64,000 bases of DNA from Ktedonobacter racemifer DSM 44963 (GTDB lineage: Bacteria > Chloroflexota > Ktedonobacteria > Ktedonobacterales > Ktedonobacteraceae). Where the stretch lies: assembly GCF_000178855.1 (NCBI RefSeq), contig NZ_ADVG01000001.1, positions 2,579,481 through 2,643,480 of the forward strand. The letters run 5' to 3'. The notes beneath the pieces are model-generated. The model ran no database searches. It was not told the origin of the DNA and saw nothing but the letters and a program-made list of their open reading frames with translations. Of this stretch, positions 1-9,493 are shown piece after piece (within the stretch, counting starts at the first letter, position 1; every line of letters starts with the position of its first letter). The translations under genes were made by a program, and so were the position numbers.

Positions 1-555
1 ACGAACCGATGCTGGGATGCCTGCGGCTCGACACCGATCGCGATCCTCGCACCAGTCCAAGGGCAAATACAGTTCGCGATCAATCAGGGTATGCCCTTTG
101 GCCGTCACATATGAGAGAAAAACTCCGACCTGGCAATTCTCGACTCGGCCCGTGGTTCCGCAATACTGCAAGCCAACGCCAGCTGATTTTTCGCCTCGCT
201 TGGGAAAGCAGCTTTCGTCGATGACCAGGATAGGCGATTGCAAGCCCAGTTTTTCAAGCACATACGTACGCAAATCATCACGTACGCCATCGGTGTCCCA
301 AACGGCTTGCGAGAGCAGGCGTTGCATGCCATCAGGACGAGCTTCTCCGGCGTGTTCAGCTAATTGCCAGCCATTTTTGCGGGATATTTCGCTCAAAATC
401 CCTTGCAGGTAGGTCAGTACCCGGCGATGTGGCTCTGGTCGGGCAAAGCGCTGGGCGAGGCGCCCATGCAGACGAAAAAGGGGTTGGACCCAGCGACAGA
501 CATCGGCAGGGGTCGTCTTGGTTCCGGTGAAGGTGGCATGCTTGTTTCGCTTCAT
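1..555 (-). CDS. IS701-family transposase, N-terminal part, cut by left window edge
   Basis: The minus strand reads without a stop from an ATG at 555 to the window edge, 185 codons. An AGGAG ribosome site lies just upstream (about 561-566). The visible part contains VIDESCFPKRGEKSAGVGLQ followed by QYCGTTGRVENCQVGVF. This matches the segment of IS701/DDE_5 transposases that carries the first catalytic Asp and the conserved QY-C-G-x-x-G-K/R-x-E-N-C-Q string. The C-terminal half with the remaining catalytic residues is outside the window, so intactness cannot be judged. Family assignment rests on motif recognition only. Confidence 0.8.
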   Translation of the reverse strand, partial: MKRNKHATFTGTKTTPADVCRWVQPLFRLHGRLAQRFARPEPHRRVLTYLQGILSEISRKNGWQLAEHAGEARPDGMQRLLSQAVWDTDGVRDDLRTYVLEKLGLQSPILVIDESCFPKRGEKSAGVGLQYCGTTGRVENCQVGVFLSYVTAKGHTLIDRELYLPLDWCEDRDRCRAAGIPASVR

Positions 556-1089
556 CTTCTTCTCCTTTTAGATGTCGCTATCTGATTTCAGGTTTCACAC
601 CTACAGATTGCCACATCTGGAAGAAGATAATGATGTTGCTTTTCTTATACTTTTCTGGTTCTTATTGCTGAGTTAACAAGTGCGACTGTAGTGTTCGCGC
701 CGAGTGCTCACATGAAACCTCAAAACCTGCTCACTCTTCGGCTCATGGCCACTTTTGGGACTAGATGAGCTTATCTAATGCCTCCATTTCCAAAAACGTG
801 CTCAGAGAGTCCATTAGATAAACTCTTCAATTATCCTTTGCCCCAAATCTGGCCATGAGCCACCATTGGCGCTTATTACCACTCACCCTGGTTTGCCCAG
901 GCCATTTAATTTTTGCATTCTCATATGTTGTATGATGAGCGTAGCACTTTTCCCTGGCTCTGTTTGCGCCCGTAGCTCCATGAAACACTTTGCTCCGCCA
1001 GCGCTTACAAGGGTTTGGAGAAGTGTGTAATGACTACGCCTAAAGGCAGGGGTTTCCAGAGGCCAACTTTGATGAACACATAATATAAC
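556..1089. other. intergenic, no gene seen
   Basis: This stretch lies between the IS701 transposase start and the 3' end of the ammonium transporter gene. I see no supported coding region. It probably holds the end of the IS701 element, but I could not pair terminal repeats because the other end is outside the window. The string CTTATTACCACT near 880 recurs in two other intergenic regions (near 8975 and 17095). Confidence 0.4.
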
Positions 1090-2484
1090 CTATAGGCGGT
1101 AGCCCTCTTCGCCGTGGACGGCTGTGTCGAGACCTTGCTCCTCTTCCTCGGGGCGGACGCGTAGGCCCAGGGGGGAGAGCAGCTTGAGCAGGAGGAAGGT
1201 CAGGCCAAAGGAGTAGACGACGGTCACTACAGTGGCCAGGATCTGGGTGAGGAGCTGAGCAGGGTTGCCAAAGAGCAAACCGTTGTTGCCCAGGCTGTTG
1301 ATGGCCTTTTCGGCGAAGATGCCCGTCAGGATAGCACCCGTAACGCCGCCCATGCCGTGTGCCGCCCAGACATCCAGGGTATCGTCAACGCGCATCTTCT
1401 TGCTGCGTAGCATCAGCATCAGGTAGGTCACGACGCCTGTGATGACGCCAATTGCCAGGCTGGCCATGGGGCCCACAAAGCCGCTGGCGGGGGTGATCGC
1501 CACCAAGCCGCAGACTGCGCCGGTCGCCGTTGCCATCGCACTGGGTTTCTTGTTCTCCGCCCAGCTCAGGACCATCCAGGTCAGAGCGCAGGCTGCGGCA
1601 GCCGTGTTGGTAACCACGAAGGCGTTGACCGCCAGGGGCGAGGCCGCCAGGGCGCTACCAGCGTTGAAGCCGAACCAGCCAAACCAGAGCAGTGCCGCTC
1701 CCAGCAGGACGAAGGGGACGTTATTTGCGGCCAAGTGCTGTCCCTGGGCATAATCCTTGCGTTTGCCGATGACAATGGCGGCGGCCAGGCCCGCGAAGCC
1801 CGCGCTGATATGCACCACGGTTCCTCCGGCGAAGTCCAGCGTGCCCAGGTTGTGCAGCCAGCCGCCTATGCCCCAAACCCAGTGGGCGATGGGATCATAA
1901 ACCAGGGTTGACCAGAGCACGACGAAGAGCACCAGGGTGCGGAAGCGGATACGCTCGACAAAAGAGCCAATAATTAAAGCGGGCGTAATGATGGCGAACA
2001 TCGCCTGGAAGACCATAAATGCCAGCTGGGGAATGGTTCCGGCATAGTCGGTATTAGGAGCATAGCCTACGCCGTGCAGGCCAAAGAAGTTCAAGCCTCC
2101 AATAACTCCGCCCATGTCCTTGCCAAAGACCAGGCTGTAGCCTATCAGGACCCACTGGATACTCACCAGGCCTAGGATAAGCAGCGACTGCTTGATGACG
2201 CTGACGACGTTCTTGCGCGTCACCATGCCTCCGTAGAAGAAGCCGACCGCGGGCGTCATCAACATGACCAGGGCGGCTGAGAGTAGCACCCAGGCTGTAT
2301 CACCCGCATTGATGATCTTAGCGTCATAGGCACCTGCTGAGGAACCAGCGAAAAAGGTCGTCGCGTAGCCGATACCGGCCCCAAGCACAAAGAGCAGCAG
2401 AACATAGAGCGCGAAAGTATTTTTCGTTACCTGTCTGCCGGCACTCGCGCTGGCAATAGGTCGTGTGGTTTCAACTGTGGACAT
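1090..2484 (-). CDS. amt: ammonium transporter (Amt/MEP/Rh family)
   Basis: A 464-residue polytopic membrane protein that should conduct ammonium/ammonia across the cytoplasmic membrane. About eleven to twelve hydrophobic segments are visible, the first preceded by a roughly 20-residue polar N-terminus. The twin pore histidines are recognisable as H225 (GGTVVHISAG) and H376 (DVWAAHGMGG). The C-terminus has the conserved GLDTAVHGEEGYRL tail that couples the subunits and contacts GlnK/PII. The start is supported by a GGAGG site a few bases upstream. No glnK/glnB gene lies beside it, so regulation by PII would have to come from elsewhere. Its neighbours are insertion sequences, so this is one of few housekeeping-type genes in the window. 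Confidence 0.95.
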   Translation of the reverse strand: MSTVETTRPIASASAGRQVTKNTFALYVLLLFVLGAGIGYATTFFAGSSAGAYDAKIINAGDTAWVLLSAALVMLMTPAVGFFYGGMVTRKNVVSVIKQSLLILGLVSIQWVLIGYSLVFGKDMGGVIGGLNFFGLHGVGYAPNTDYAGTIPQLAFMVFQAMFAIITPALIIGSFVERIRFRTLVLFVVLWSTLVYDPIAHWVWGIGGWLHNLGTLDFAGGTVVHISAGFAGLAAAIVIGKRKDYAQGQHLAANNVPFVLLGAALLWFGWFGFNAGSALAASPLAVNAFVVTNTAAAACALTWMVLSWAENKKPSAMATATGAVCGLVAITPASGFVGPMASLAIGVITGVVTYLMLMLRSKKMRVDDTLDVWAAHGMGGVTGAILTGIFAEKAINSLGNNGLLFGNPAQLLTQILATVVTVVYSFGLTFLLLKLLSPLGLRVRPEEEEQGLDTAVHGEEGYRL

Positions 2485-3017
2485 TGTCCCTCCACCATAA
2501 AATGAAACTATGCCACCAGGTATGCCTTTATACGAAAATCATGGCCATGGCTGATGCTCCCTGGCTCAGATTTCCGAATAGGCAGTATGCGTAGAGGTGC
2601 GTTCGCTGAACATCATTGTCCACATATTGCTATAATTATGACCTGTCAAACGTTCAACAGGGAGTCTAGCGCGGTACATCCTGCGCCCACTCTACATGGA
2701 GGCCGCTCACGATAAACATTGGCCGCTAAAATACTCGTACAAGAAATGTACCATGCAAACAGATATCCCGTACATTGGCAAACTGCAACAATTCAACCCA
2801 TCCACATTGTGCATTTTATACAAATGGATGCGGGAAATCACAGCGTTTAACTGCATCAATGCATGCCTCAGAACATGCAAAAGAACCTTGTAGGATCCAT
2901 ACTCAAAGCGGTGCTTCCAGAACAGGACTCTTCTCAAAACCAACCAACCTCTTCATAAGATTCTTCTTATACTAATTCCAAAAACGGGTGTCATAATGCC
3001 TGAAGCCCATCAATCCA
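2485..3017. other. intergenic between amt and IS630 element
   Basis: About 530 bases containing the amt promoter region and probably the right end of the IS630 element. Short open frames near 2700-2950 have no ribosome site or recognisable motif and overlap each other on both strands; I do not call them. Confidence 0.4.
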
Positions 3018-4021
3018 CTAGGGATAGGAAGTCAGCTGAACAAGAATCTGCGGAAGCTCCCAAAACGCCTCAAGACAGGAGGTGAGAGCCTCACGCAACT
3101 CGTCGAGCGTCTCAAAGATGCGATTGGCCAGTCGTTGATGCAGGAGCCGAAAGATCGGCTCTGCTGGATTGAGCTCAGGACTGTAGGGCGGCAAAGAGAG
3201 CGGCACCAGGCCATCAGGCCAGTGGATCTGCCCGCAACGATGGCTGGGTGCATTGTCGAGCACGACCCCAATGCGCTGGTGCGGCCAAGTCTCTCGAAGC
3301 TGATCCAAAAAGATCTGCAAGCAGCCTGCTTGCATCGAGGGCAAGAACAAGAAGAGGGCTCGTCCCGTCTGCGGTTCGACCGCCGCATACACCCAGAGCC
3401 ATTCGTAGTGGTCCTCGACGATCCAAGGTGGCCGAAAGCCCTTGGGGCACCAGCGTCGTCGCAGCCACATTTTGAGCCCAAAGCGTCCTTCATCGAAGGC
3501 CACGGCGATCTCGAGCTGCTGTGCGCTCAGCAGGTCTCCGAAGTTTTTTTTAGCTGGGCTTGTTGTTGGGGAGAGCTCCGTCGATGCTGCCGACGTCCTG
3601 TCTTGAGCTTGACGTGCTGCTGCTGAATGCGCCAGGAGAGGCTGCTCACACTGGAGTAGCTGATCCCCCAGTGCTCGTCGAGATACTGTTGAGCATCTTG
3701 CAAGCGGGCGATCTGCCCAGTTTTCATCTGCTCTTGCAGATCCTGCCAGGCTTCGGCAGTCATACGACCTCGTCGTCCATGTGCAGGAGCCAGGCGTAAC
3801 AGGTCGTCTAATCCTTCCTGCTGGTACTGCGCCCACCAGCGAGAAACCTGACGATGGCTGTAGCCCAACAGATCCGCACACTGTTGCCGCGTGGTAGCTT
3901 GCCGTGTTTTGAGCAAGCGCAGCATCCGAATGCGCTCCACTGGACGTTTGCCGCGCAGTTCGTGCTCGTAGTTTTCCAGCGTTTCGAGCGATTCGCTGAT
4001 CACTTTCGACCGAGACGACAT
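3018..4021 (-). CDS. IS630-family transposase read through a -1 frameshift
   Basis: Two overlapping frames make one IS630/Tc1-mariner transposase. The first, starting at 4021, encodes a helix-turn-helix region (QQCADLLGYSHRQVSRWWAQ) and ends at 3527. The second, in the -1 frame, carries the catalytic DDE core down to 3018: FDEGRF (first Asp), VLDNAPSH (second Asp) and ELNPAEPIF (Glu). The frames join at a run of eight A on the coding strand (3544-3551). In the zero frame it reads ct-A-AAA-AAA-C, a classical -1 slippery heptamer. Joined, the product is about 334 residues, normal for the family. Because both parts are otherwise intact, I read this as programmed frameshifting. A simple disabling mutation is the alternative. 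Terminal repeats and the TA target were not resolved. Confidence 0.85.
3544..3551 (-). other. -1 ribosomal frameshift site (A8 run)
   Basis: The eight-A run sits where the N-terminal frame (ending Q-L-K-K-T-S-E-T-C) and the catalytic frame (P-A-K-K-N-F-G-D) overlap. Slipping back one base at A-AAA-AAA fuses them. Unshifted ribosomes stop at 3527. Confidence 0.65.
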
Positions 4022-4469
4022 CGTCTCAAAACCTCAGACTATCATGCTCTCTTGCAGGAGCAATTTCATGTGTGGAACCGAGTAACAGAAGTAAAAACGG
4101 CAGCATAATTCCACACTGTCCTTCCCGCTTCTCCGCTTTTTCTCTTCCCCTCACCATTCTTTTCAAAAAAAACCTTCAATTCTCTCGCTAAGTTGACAAT
4201 ACCTTTTCATCCGCTTTCACGTCGCTCCACGACATCACGCTTTGACCCAATTTACCAGCTGCGACGCATGATGTCTTCGGGCGGTCAGCGGCTCGGTGGA
4301 AAAAATGGGATGGCCCACAGAAAGATATTGAGCATAATTTTATACATCTGAGGTCTATCTATACATCTCATTGAATAAGCAGATACATATAATAGCGAGA
4401 GAACACTTACGGAGAGGGAAGGGTGGAGAGAGAGAACCCGTTCTTCTAGATACCTTTTGGAGGATTCTT
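4022..4469. other. intergenic upstream of TPR/rhomboid-like gene
   Basis: Contains the IS630 upstream end and the promoter region of the next gene. A plus-strand ATG at 4371 opens the downstream frame but lacks a ribosome site. The translated start is more likely the GTG at 4470, so I treat this stretch as leader. No other feature was seen. Confidence 0.4.
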
Positions 4470-5621
4470 GTGGAAGCACAAATGGATATACAGACATACC
4501 TGGAACAAGGTAAGCAAGCCCTGGCTCAGGGCAGCCCACGTGAGGCCGCCATCGCCTATGCACACAGCGCTCAGCTAGAGTCTGATAACCCGATGATTCA
4601 CCTGGGCTTGGCGGAAGCCAACCTGGGGCTGGGGAGCTATGGCGTGGTACAGATGGCCTGCCGCCGCGTGCAGGAGCTACAGCCCGCCGGTGGACAGGAA
4701 TCCGGCCTGGCCCAGGCACTGCTCGATCTCCTTGATCGGCGCTTCGAGCGCGCACTCCAGGGTGTCGATGCCGTTATCAGCGAGGACCCGGGGATCGCCT
4801 ATGCGCACGCGTTACGCTCACACCTGCTACGCATAACAGGACAGACCTATGACGCGAATCTGGCACGCGCACGCGCGGCCCGCCTCTCCTATGGCGGACG
4901 CTTCGAGCACTGCTTCCCCAATGTTGAGCCACTCACGCCACCCGAGCCAGCGAAGCAGCTAGCCCAGCCGACTGTACTTCCTACAAATACGGCGAATGGG
5001 GCCAGCAGGGAGTCCATACCCACCTGGTCGCGCCCAAATGGGATGCAGCGCCGCATGATTCGCGCACGCTTCATGATGAGTCAGATGCCCGGCCTGGTGA
5101 CAAATATCATTGTCGCGCTCAGCATCATCGCCTTCCTCGCCTTCTATCTGGGTGTCCTTAAGATTAATATAACGAATCCTCTCTGGTACCTGGGCCTCAT
5201 CTTCATCGCAGTCAGTCCCTTTCAGCTCATCATTAACCTCTTCTCGCTCTTCTTCGTCGGACGGGCCGTAGAGGGACTCTTTGGCAAGTGGCGCTACATC
5301 GTCATATACCTGGCTTCCGGCCTCATTGGCCTTCTTGTAGATCAATACTTTCTAGGCGGCCTTGGTTCAGGTATGACCTACGCCGTCTTTGGCATCTTTG
5401 GAGCACTGGGGGGCTTCTACTTTATCAACCGCAAATCCCTTGGTGGCTTTGGCCAGGGCGCATTCCAGCAGTGGCTGCTCTTTGCGGGACTCAACATAGT
5501 GCTGAACATTGCTTTTGCCCAGGGGCAATTAACCCATGTCTATGGGCTGATCGCCAGCATCGTCGGGGGCCTGATCATCGCCGTCCTGCTGGCCCCACGC
5601 CAGCGCCGCAACCTCTTCTAG
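4470..5621 (+). CDS. TPR-like protein with C-terminal rhomboid-like membrane domain, probably proteolytically inactive
   Basis: I choose GTG 4470 because TGGAGG (about 4457-4463) lies at good spacing; an in-frame ATG at 4371 has no such site. The first roughly 170 residues form tetratricopeptide-like helices (EQGKQALAQGSPREAAIAYA, then GLAEANLGLGSYG). The C-terminal 190 residues hold about six membrane segments with rhomboid-family landmarks: NLFSLFFVGRAVEGLFGKWR, GMTYAVFGIFGA, and a late THVYGL. In active rhomboids the GxSG motif supplies the catalytic Ser. Here the aligned residue appears to be Thr (G-M-T-Y), and the usual HxxxN reads QLIIN. So the fold is rhomboid-like but the catalytic dyad looks lost. 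The likely role is scaffolding or protein binding at the membrane; the true function is unknown. Confidence 0.75.
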   Translation: MEAQMDIQTYLEQGKQALAQGSPREAAIAYAHSAQLESDNPMIHLGLAEANLGLGSYGVVQMACRRVQELQPAGGQESGLAQALLDLLDRRFERALQGVDAVISEDPGIAYAHALRSHLLRITGQTYDANLARARAARLSYGGRFEHCFPNVEPLTPPEPAKQLAQPTVLPTNTANGASRESIPTWSRPNGMQRRMIRARFMMSQMPGLVTNIIVALSIIAFLAFYLGVLKINITNPLWYLGLIFIAVSPFQLIINLFSLFFVGRAVEGLFGKWRYIVIYLASGLIGLLVDQYFLGGLGSGMTYAVFGIFGALGGFYFINRKSLGGFGQGAFQQWLLFAGLNIVLNIAFAQGQLTHVYGLIASIVGGLIIAVLLAPRQRRNLF

Positions 5622-5972
5622 CAGCTACCACCTAACAAGAAACAAGGAGAAGCATTTCTCAAGATACTTCCCCTCTTTTTTCGCCCTTTGCTTGTTGCCG
5701 CTCACGTTACGCTAATATAGGAAGTCGAGCTTGCAATCTCGCTGTGACTCGGTTGAGTCACAAAAGTCCTGAGGGGAAGGCATTCCTACAAACAGGGGCA
5801 GCAGGTGGCTGACGGGTAAATAGCGTGCTTGCCCCTTCGCCTCGAACACGGACAAATTCTCCCAACAAGCGTTTGATCTGAGAGAAAGGGGAGAAGTGCG
5901 CCTTTGCGCATGAAATGAAACATATCAGCGTCCTCCCCCTTGACAAAGAAAAACATCGCTAAGGACTCTCGC
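5622..5972. other. intergenic with small hairpin
   Basis: No gene seen. An 8-bp inverted repeat TGTGACTC/GAGTCACA with a 4-base loop lies at 5743-5762 and could be a weak terminator, although no T run follows. Confidence 0.35.
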
Positions 5973-6545
5973 TTAAATAACCAGACCTTGAGAGGCAAAA
6001 TCTTCAGGCTCGAAGGTATAATTCCACTCGCCATGAAAATCATCTCTGGCGATGTGAAGAGCCTTGAGTTGCTCATCGCTCACTTTAATACCAGTCGGAT
6101 ACGTGTTGGCGTCCTTGATAGCAGTGACGACCAATCCTTCCTGCGTGGTCGTATGAGAAATGAGCTCAATGACTGTTTCAAGAGAGATCAGGGGCTTGGC
6201 ACGCCAGTTGATGGAGATGTAAGAGAAGAGTCGATGTTCGATCTTGTTCCATTTACTGGTTTCTGGCGGAAAATGGCACACGGTGATGGAAAGCCCGGTC
6301 TCGTCAGCTAGCCGTTGCATCTCGCGCTTCCACAAGCGGCTACGCGCGGCGTTGGAGCCACCTCCATCAGCGGTGATGAGCAACCTGGTCTGCTCGGGGT
6401 ACAAGTGTTTGCCATGCTGGTTCCACCAGCACCGGATACTCTCGACCGCAAACTCCGCCGTGTCATGGTCAATGCCCACATTCACAAAGCCCCGGTTGTG
6501 CATCAGATCGTAGACACCATAAGGTGTCAAGTACCATTTTACCAG
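5973..6545 (-). pseudogene. ISAzo13-family transposase, C-terminal remnant
   Basis: The open frame (5973-6530) encodes the C-terminal 185 residues of an ISAzo13-type transposase. It matches the intact copy at 14993-16186 almost throughout, including ITADGGGSN (catalytic Asp region) and SKWNKIEHRLFS (catalytic Glu region). Homology reaches only to about the G-K before T-P-Y-G-V-Y-D, near 6545, with a one-base frame slip there. The N-terminal half is missing. The break lies about 12 bases from a perfect 33-bp palindrome at 6558-6627. The protein cannot be functional. Confidence 0.85.
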
Positions 6546-6557
6546 GTACGGGACACC

Positions 6558-6627
6558 TATCTATACATACCAGTATGGTCGGCGGAAGGATTGCTCCTTC
6601 CGCCGACCATACTGGTATGTATAGATA
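6558..6627. repeat. perfect palindrome, 33-bp arms, 4-base loop
   Basis: The left arm (6558-6590) begins TATCTATACATACCAG and the right arm (6595-6627) is its exact reverse complement. TTGC lies between. There is no T run on either side, so it is not a standard terminator. It abuts the truncated ISAzo13 transposase and could be a non-autonomous palindromic mobile element or the scar of an inverted duplication. Confidence 0.9.
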
Positions 6628-7399
6628 CTTTCCCATTTGCTTTGGTAGCAACAATCCCTACAGTGAATAAAGGAGTATAGTCGCTCGCGAATCAGGTTCT
6701 AACAGAGAATTCCCCTTTTTCTGACCACAGAGAAAACGAAGAAGCCTTGACACTGGTTGATTTTGTCAATGTGTCAAGGCGTCTTCTTCTTACGGAACCG
6801 ACGGGCGACGAACCACCGGTCGCACCTGGCCTTGATCCCCATTGACAAGTTGTTTTCGGGTCGCAATGATATCCTCATGTATACGCCGAAATCCAGTTCT
6901 GATCATGCTCGATCTGATGCTCCATTTAACCAGGCACGTGATAATCCAGCCATTGTTTCCCTTGCTCAGCGACACTCAGGCCCAGGCGAGGCACAATGGA
7001 AAATCCCTGTTTCTTAGTGGCCGAACATGGTACGTCGTGTCGTCGAGAAGAGAGAACCTCTACGTAGGGTTGCCCATGATAGGGGGTATCATATGAGACG
7101 GTAAGGCGTGTAGTGAAGGCAACAAGAAGAAGATGAGAAAAAGGCCACCAGGTGGTTTTTGTTTTGAGGGAACAATATGAACAGCGCACAAATTGAGCAA
7201 TACCTCAGCTTTCTGGGTAAAAAGCTTGCGGAGATGCGGGTAAAAACATCTATCATTCTTCTGGGAGGTGCGCTCATGGTTACTCAGATAGGCAGACTGA
7301 TGGCAATTTAGGGGCTTATTGGTTACTTGCTACGCTCTCACGTTGAAAAGTATCTTCTGAGGTAGACTTTATCCAAATGTTTCAGATGAATTGTGCTGA
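6628..7399. other. intergenic, no gene supported
   Basis: About 770 bases with only short conflicting frames. A 10-bp inverted repeat GCCTTGACAC/GTGTCAAGGC lies at about 6744-6780 with partial extension outward (GAAGA/TCTTC). The left end of the next transposase element is probably near 7330-7390, but its terminal repeats were not resolved. Confidence 0.35.
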
Positions 7400-8753
7400 T
7401 CAAGCAGCAAAAGCGAGTGTATCCACAAAGCGGTCGAAAAGGGCTCGTGGAATTTGAATGGTGTCGGCATCTGTGGACGACACCGAAAAAAAGGCGGAGG
7501 GCCAGAGATGCTGACGAACGAAAGCCAGCGTATCAGAAAAGGTCGGCAAGGTTTTGCAGTACCAAGCGGCCTGGCGCACAGGAAACGCTTGAGCATCCAG
7601 CAATTGCTGCGCAAAAATGGTGACAAGCGAAAACAGGCCCAACAATGCAGGAGTGGTACGCAGAATCGCCAGATCCGACCATTGGCGTTGCGTCTCGACG
7701 CCCAGATGCGCACGCACCTCATGAAAGGTGACTTCGACTGTCCAGCGCAAGACAAACCACTCCACGATCTGAGCCGCCTGAGCGTGGAGATCGGTGCACA
7801 GCAAGGCTGTCGGCTCGTATTGGCCAGCAAGGTCACGAATGAGCACCCAACGAATCGCAACAGGGGGAACGGGAGATTGATACCACAGAGCCGTGCCAGT
7901 CGCAATCTCCATCTCACGCGTTGTGCCTCCATACCAGGAGAGGGTATGTTTCTCCCACTGCGTCGCGGGATCTTTCAGACGCTGAGCCAACTTGGGTTGC
8001 GCGGGGCCTTTGAGCGCTGTGCGACCGCGTTTGCCAGCTTCACGTGCAGGAGCCGGATCATACAAACAGGCATCCAAGCGCAAGCGCGTGATGGCGCTCA
8101 CCCCAGGCAAGCGGCTGACTTTCAGCAAGAAATCCAGCACGGCATAGGTTCCATCAGCGATGATGACCAGGCTTCGACCAGGGAGCCAGCGAACGACTTG
8201 CAGGATCATCTGCCAGGCCCAATCGGTGATGGTTTTGTGCCGCATGTGGCGCTCCTCATGATAGCGCTCCGAAGGAGCCAGAACGCTCAAAAAAGGCAAG
8301 GCCCACACCCGCTGTGCCCACGGGATAGAGGTCAGCAGCATCATCGAGATCCAGTGCAAACCATTGGTTTTCACAAAGAACTCCTTGCTACTACGAACGG
8401 GATCACGATAGACCCCTCGTGCAGCAATCTTACGGCCTCTTCGGCGTTCTATCGTTTCATCGGCCCAGGATGACTGGCTCGTTTCCTGCAACAAACAGAC
8501 ACACCAACAACACCAGCAGGCGCCGACTCAGTTCTCGCGAAGACCAGATGGCGCGATTAAGGACGCGGTGATAGTTCTGGAACTGCTTTTCGTCCGAGCA
8601 TCCCATCACTCTCAGGATTGCTGCAACGGTTCTCTCTCCGGGGGCCAGAATGGCCCCGATCAAGAGCACTTTGGCCCATTCCCATACGCGCTCGCTGAAA
8701 GCCTCTTCAAAATGGCGCAAGACGTGTATAATCCTTGTAGGCAGTGTCAGCAT
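7400..8753 (-). pseudogene. DDE transposase (IS701/DDE_5-like), frame broken at about 8460
   Basis: Two overlapping frames form one transposase. The first (8753 to 8457) carries the N-terminus, including NYHRVLNRAIWSSRELSRRL, and stops at CGA-TGA. The second, shifted +1, runs from about 8494 to 7400 and carries ADETIERRRGRK, a probable Asp at VIIADGTYAV, and WTVEVTFHEVRAHLGVETQR. The join would be GNEPVILG to ADETIERR. Only one base separates the frames. The cause may be a disabling insertion in the GGGCC stretch or a +1 recoding event at CGA-TGA. I lean to a pseudogene because I know of no programmed +1 shift in this group. The family is recognised from motifs and is not certain. Confidence 0.7.
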
Positions 8754-8853
8754 CTCTTCTTTTTCCTTGGTAAGAATTTTAAGGGAAGCTTACTCTGCCT
8801 TTCGTTTTTTGTCTATCGATTGGATAAAGTCTACCTGAGAAGCCCAGCCTTTT

Positions 8854-8940
8854 CATCGGGAGTGGTGCGCCTCCGGCGCATGATATTTCTTCTGAGGGCG
8901 TATAAAACCTCATCGGGAGTGGTGCGTTTACAACGCATGA
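8854..8940. repeat. two 30-base hairpin repeats, period 57
   Basis: CATCGGGAGTGGTGCG occurs at 8854 and again at 8911. Each copy continues into a small hairpin: TGCGCC-TCC-GGCGCA in the first and TGCGTT-TAC-AACGCA in the second. The stem bases differ between copies but stay paired, so the structure is kept while the sequence changes. They lie between a transposase and the DGPF/sigma pair. Confidence 0.75.
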
Positions 8941-9103
8941 CGTTTCTAATTTGTGTAAGATCCACTCTACACGCTTATTACCAGTCAGCTGCCCAAGCAC
9001 TGGGCCAGGTTGTTTCTTAGTCGAGAAAAGTCCTGGCCAGGATGTCGAGAATCGGGCAACCGCTCCGACCAAGGAGTGAGCGCCCATCCTGGGCGCCGTA
9101 GTA

Positions 9104-9125
9104 AAAGGAGTTCGAAAGGAGTTCG
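9104..9125 (+). promoter_or_regulatory. tandemly duplicated Shine-Dalgarno
   Basis: AAAGGAGTTCG occurs twice back to back (9104-9114 and 9115-9125) directly before the ATG at 9128. The second copy is at normal spacing and the first is 11 bases further upstream. Confidence 0.7.
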
Positions 9126-9127
9126 AA

Positions 9128-9493
9128 ATGAAGTACATGATCATGATGTTTGGGGGTCTGGGCGCCACGCTGGAGAGACGGACACCTGAGTGGATTACGA
9201 GCATGCACGAGTTCATGCTGAAGCTGGATGGGGAGCTGAAGGAGTCCGGCGAGGTGGTGGCTTCACACGGCCTCGTTGACACGAGCCAGGCGAAGACAGT
9301 CCGTTTCCAGAACGGTGTCCCAGTGCCGACCGACGGGCCGTTCGCCGAGGTCAAGGAATCGCTGGCCGGCTACTGGATCGTCGACGTGAGCGAGGGACGG
9401 GCGATCGAGATCGCGTCCCAGGTTGTCGCCTTCATCGAGTACCCCATGGAAGTTCGGCGGATCATGGACGAGTCGTCGGCGCCGGAACTGTGA
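9128..9493 (+). CDS. DGPF/YCII-related domain protein, partner of the ECF sigma factor
   Basis: A 121-residue protein of the YCII-related/DGPF family. The PTDGPFAEVKESLAGYWIVD string gives the family its name. Such proteins are encoded next to ECF42-type sigma factors in many actinobacteria; their biochemical role is not established. The ATG at 9128 follows a duplicated AAAGGAG site. The last codons overlap the start of the sigma gene in a GTGA arrangement (9490-9493), implying translational coupling. Like the sigma gene, it is GC-rich with G/C at most third positions, unlike the flanking DNA. This suggests the pair was imported, probably from an actinobacterium. Confidence 0.85.
   Translation: MKYMIMMFGGLGATLERRTPEWITSMHEFMLKLDGELKESGEVVASHGLVDTSQAKTVRFQNGVPVPTDGPFAEVKESLAGYWIVDVSEGRAIEIASQVVAFIEYPMEVRRIMDESSAPEL

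Noticed and set aside
2696..2975. Short frames on both strands upstream of amt
   Set aside because: They overlap each other, have no ribosome sites, and lie where promoter and IS end are expected.
8457..8494. Programmed +1 frameshift in the DDE transposase
   Set aside because: Only the CGA-TGA context supports it; a one-base insertion in the GGGCC stretch is simpler, so I list the gene as a pseudogene.
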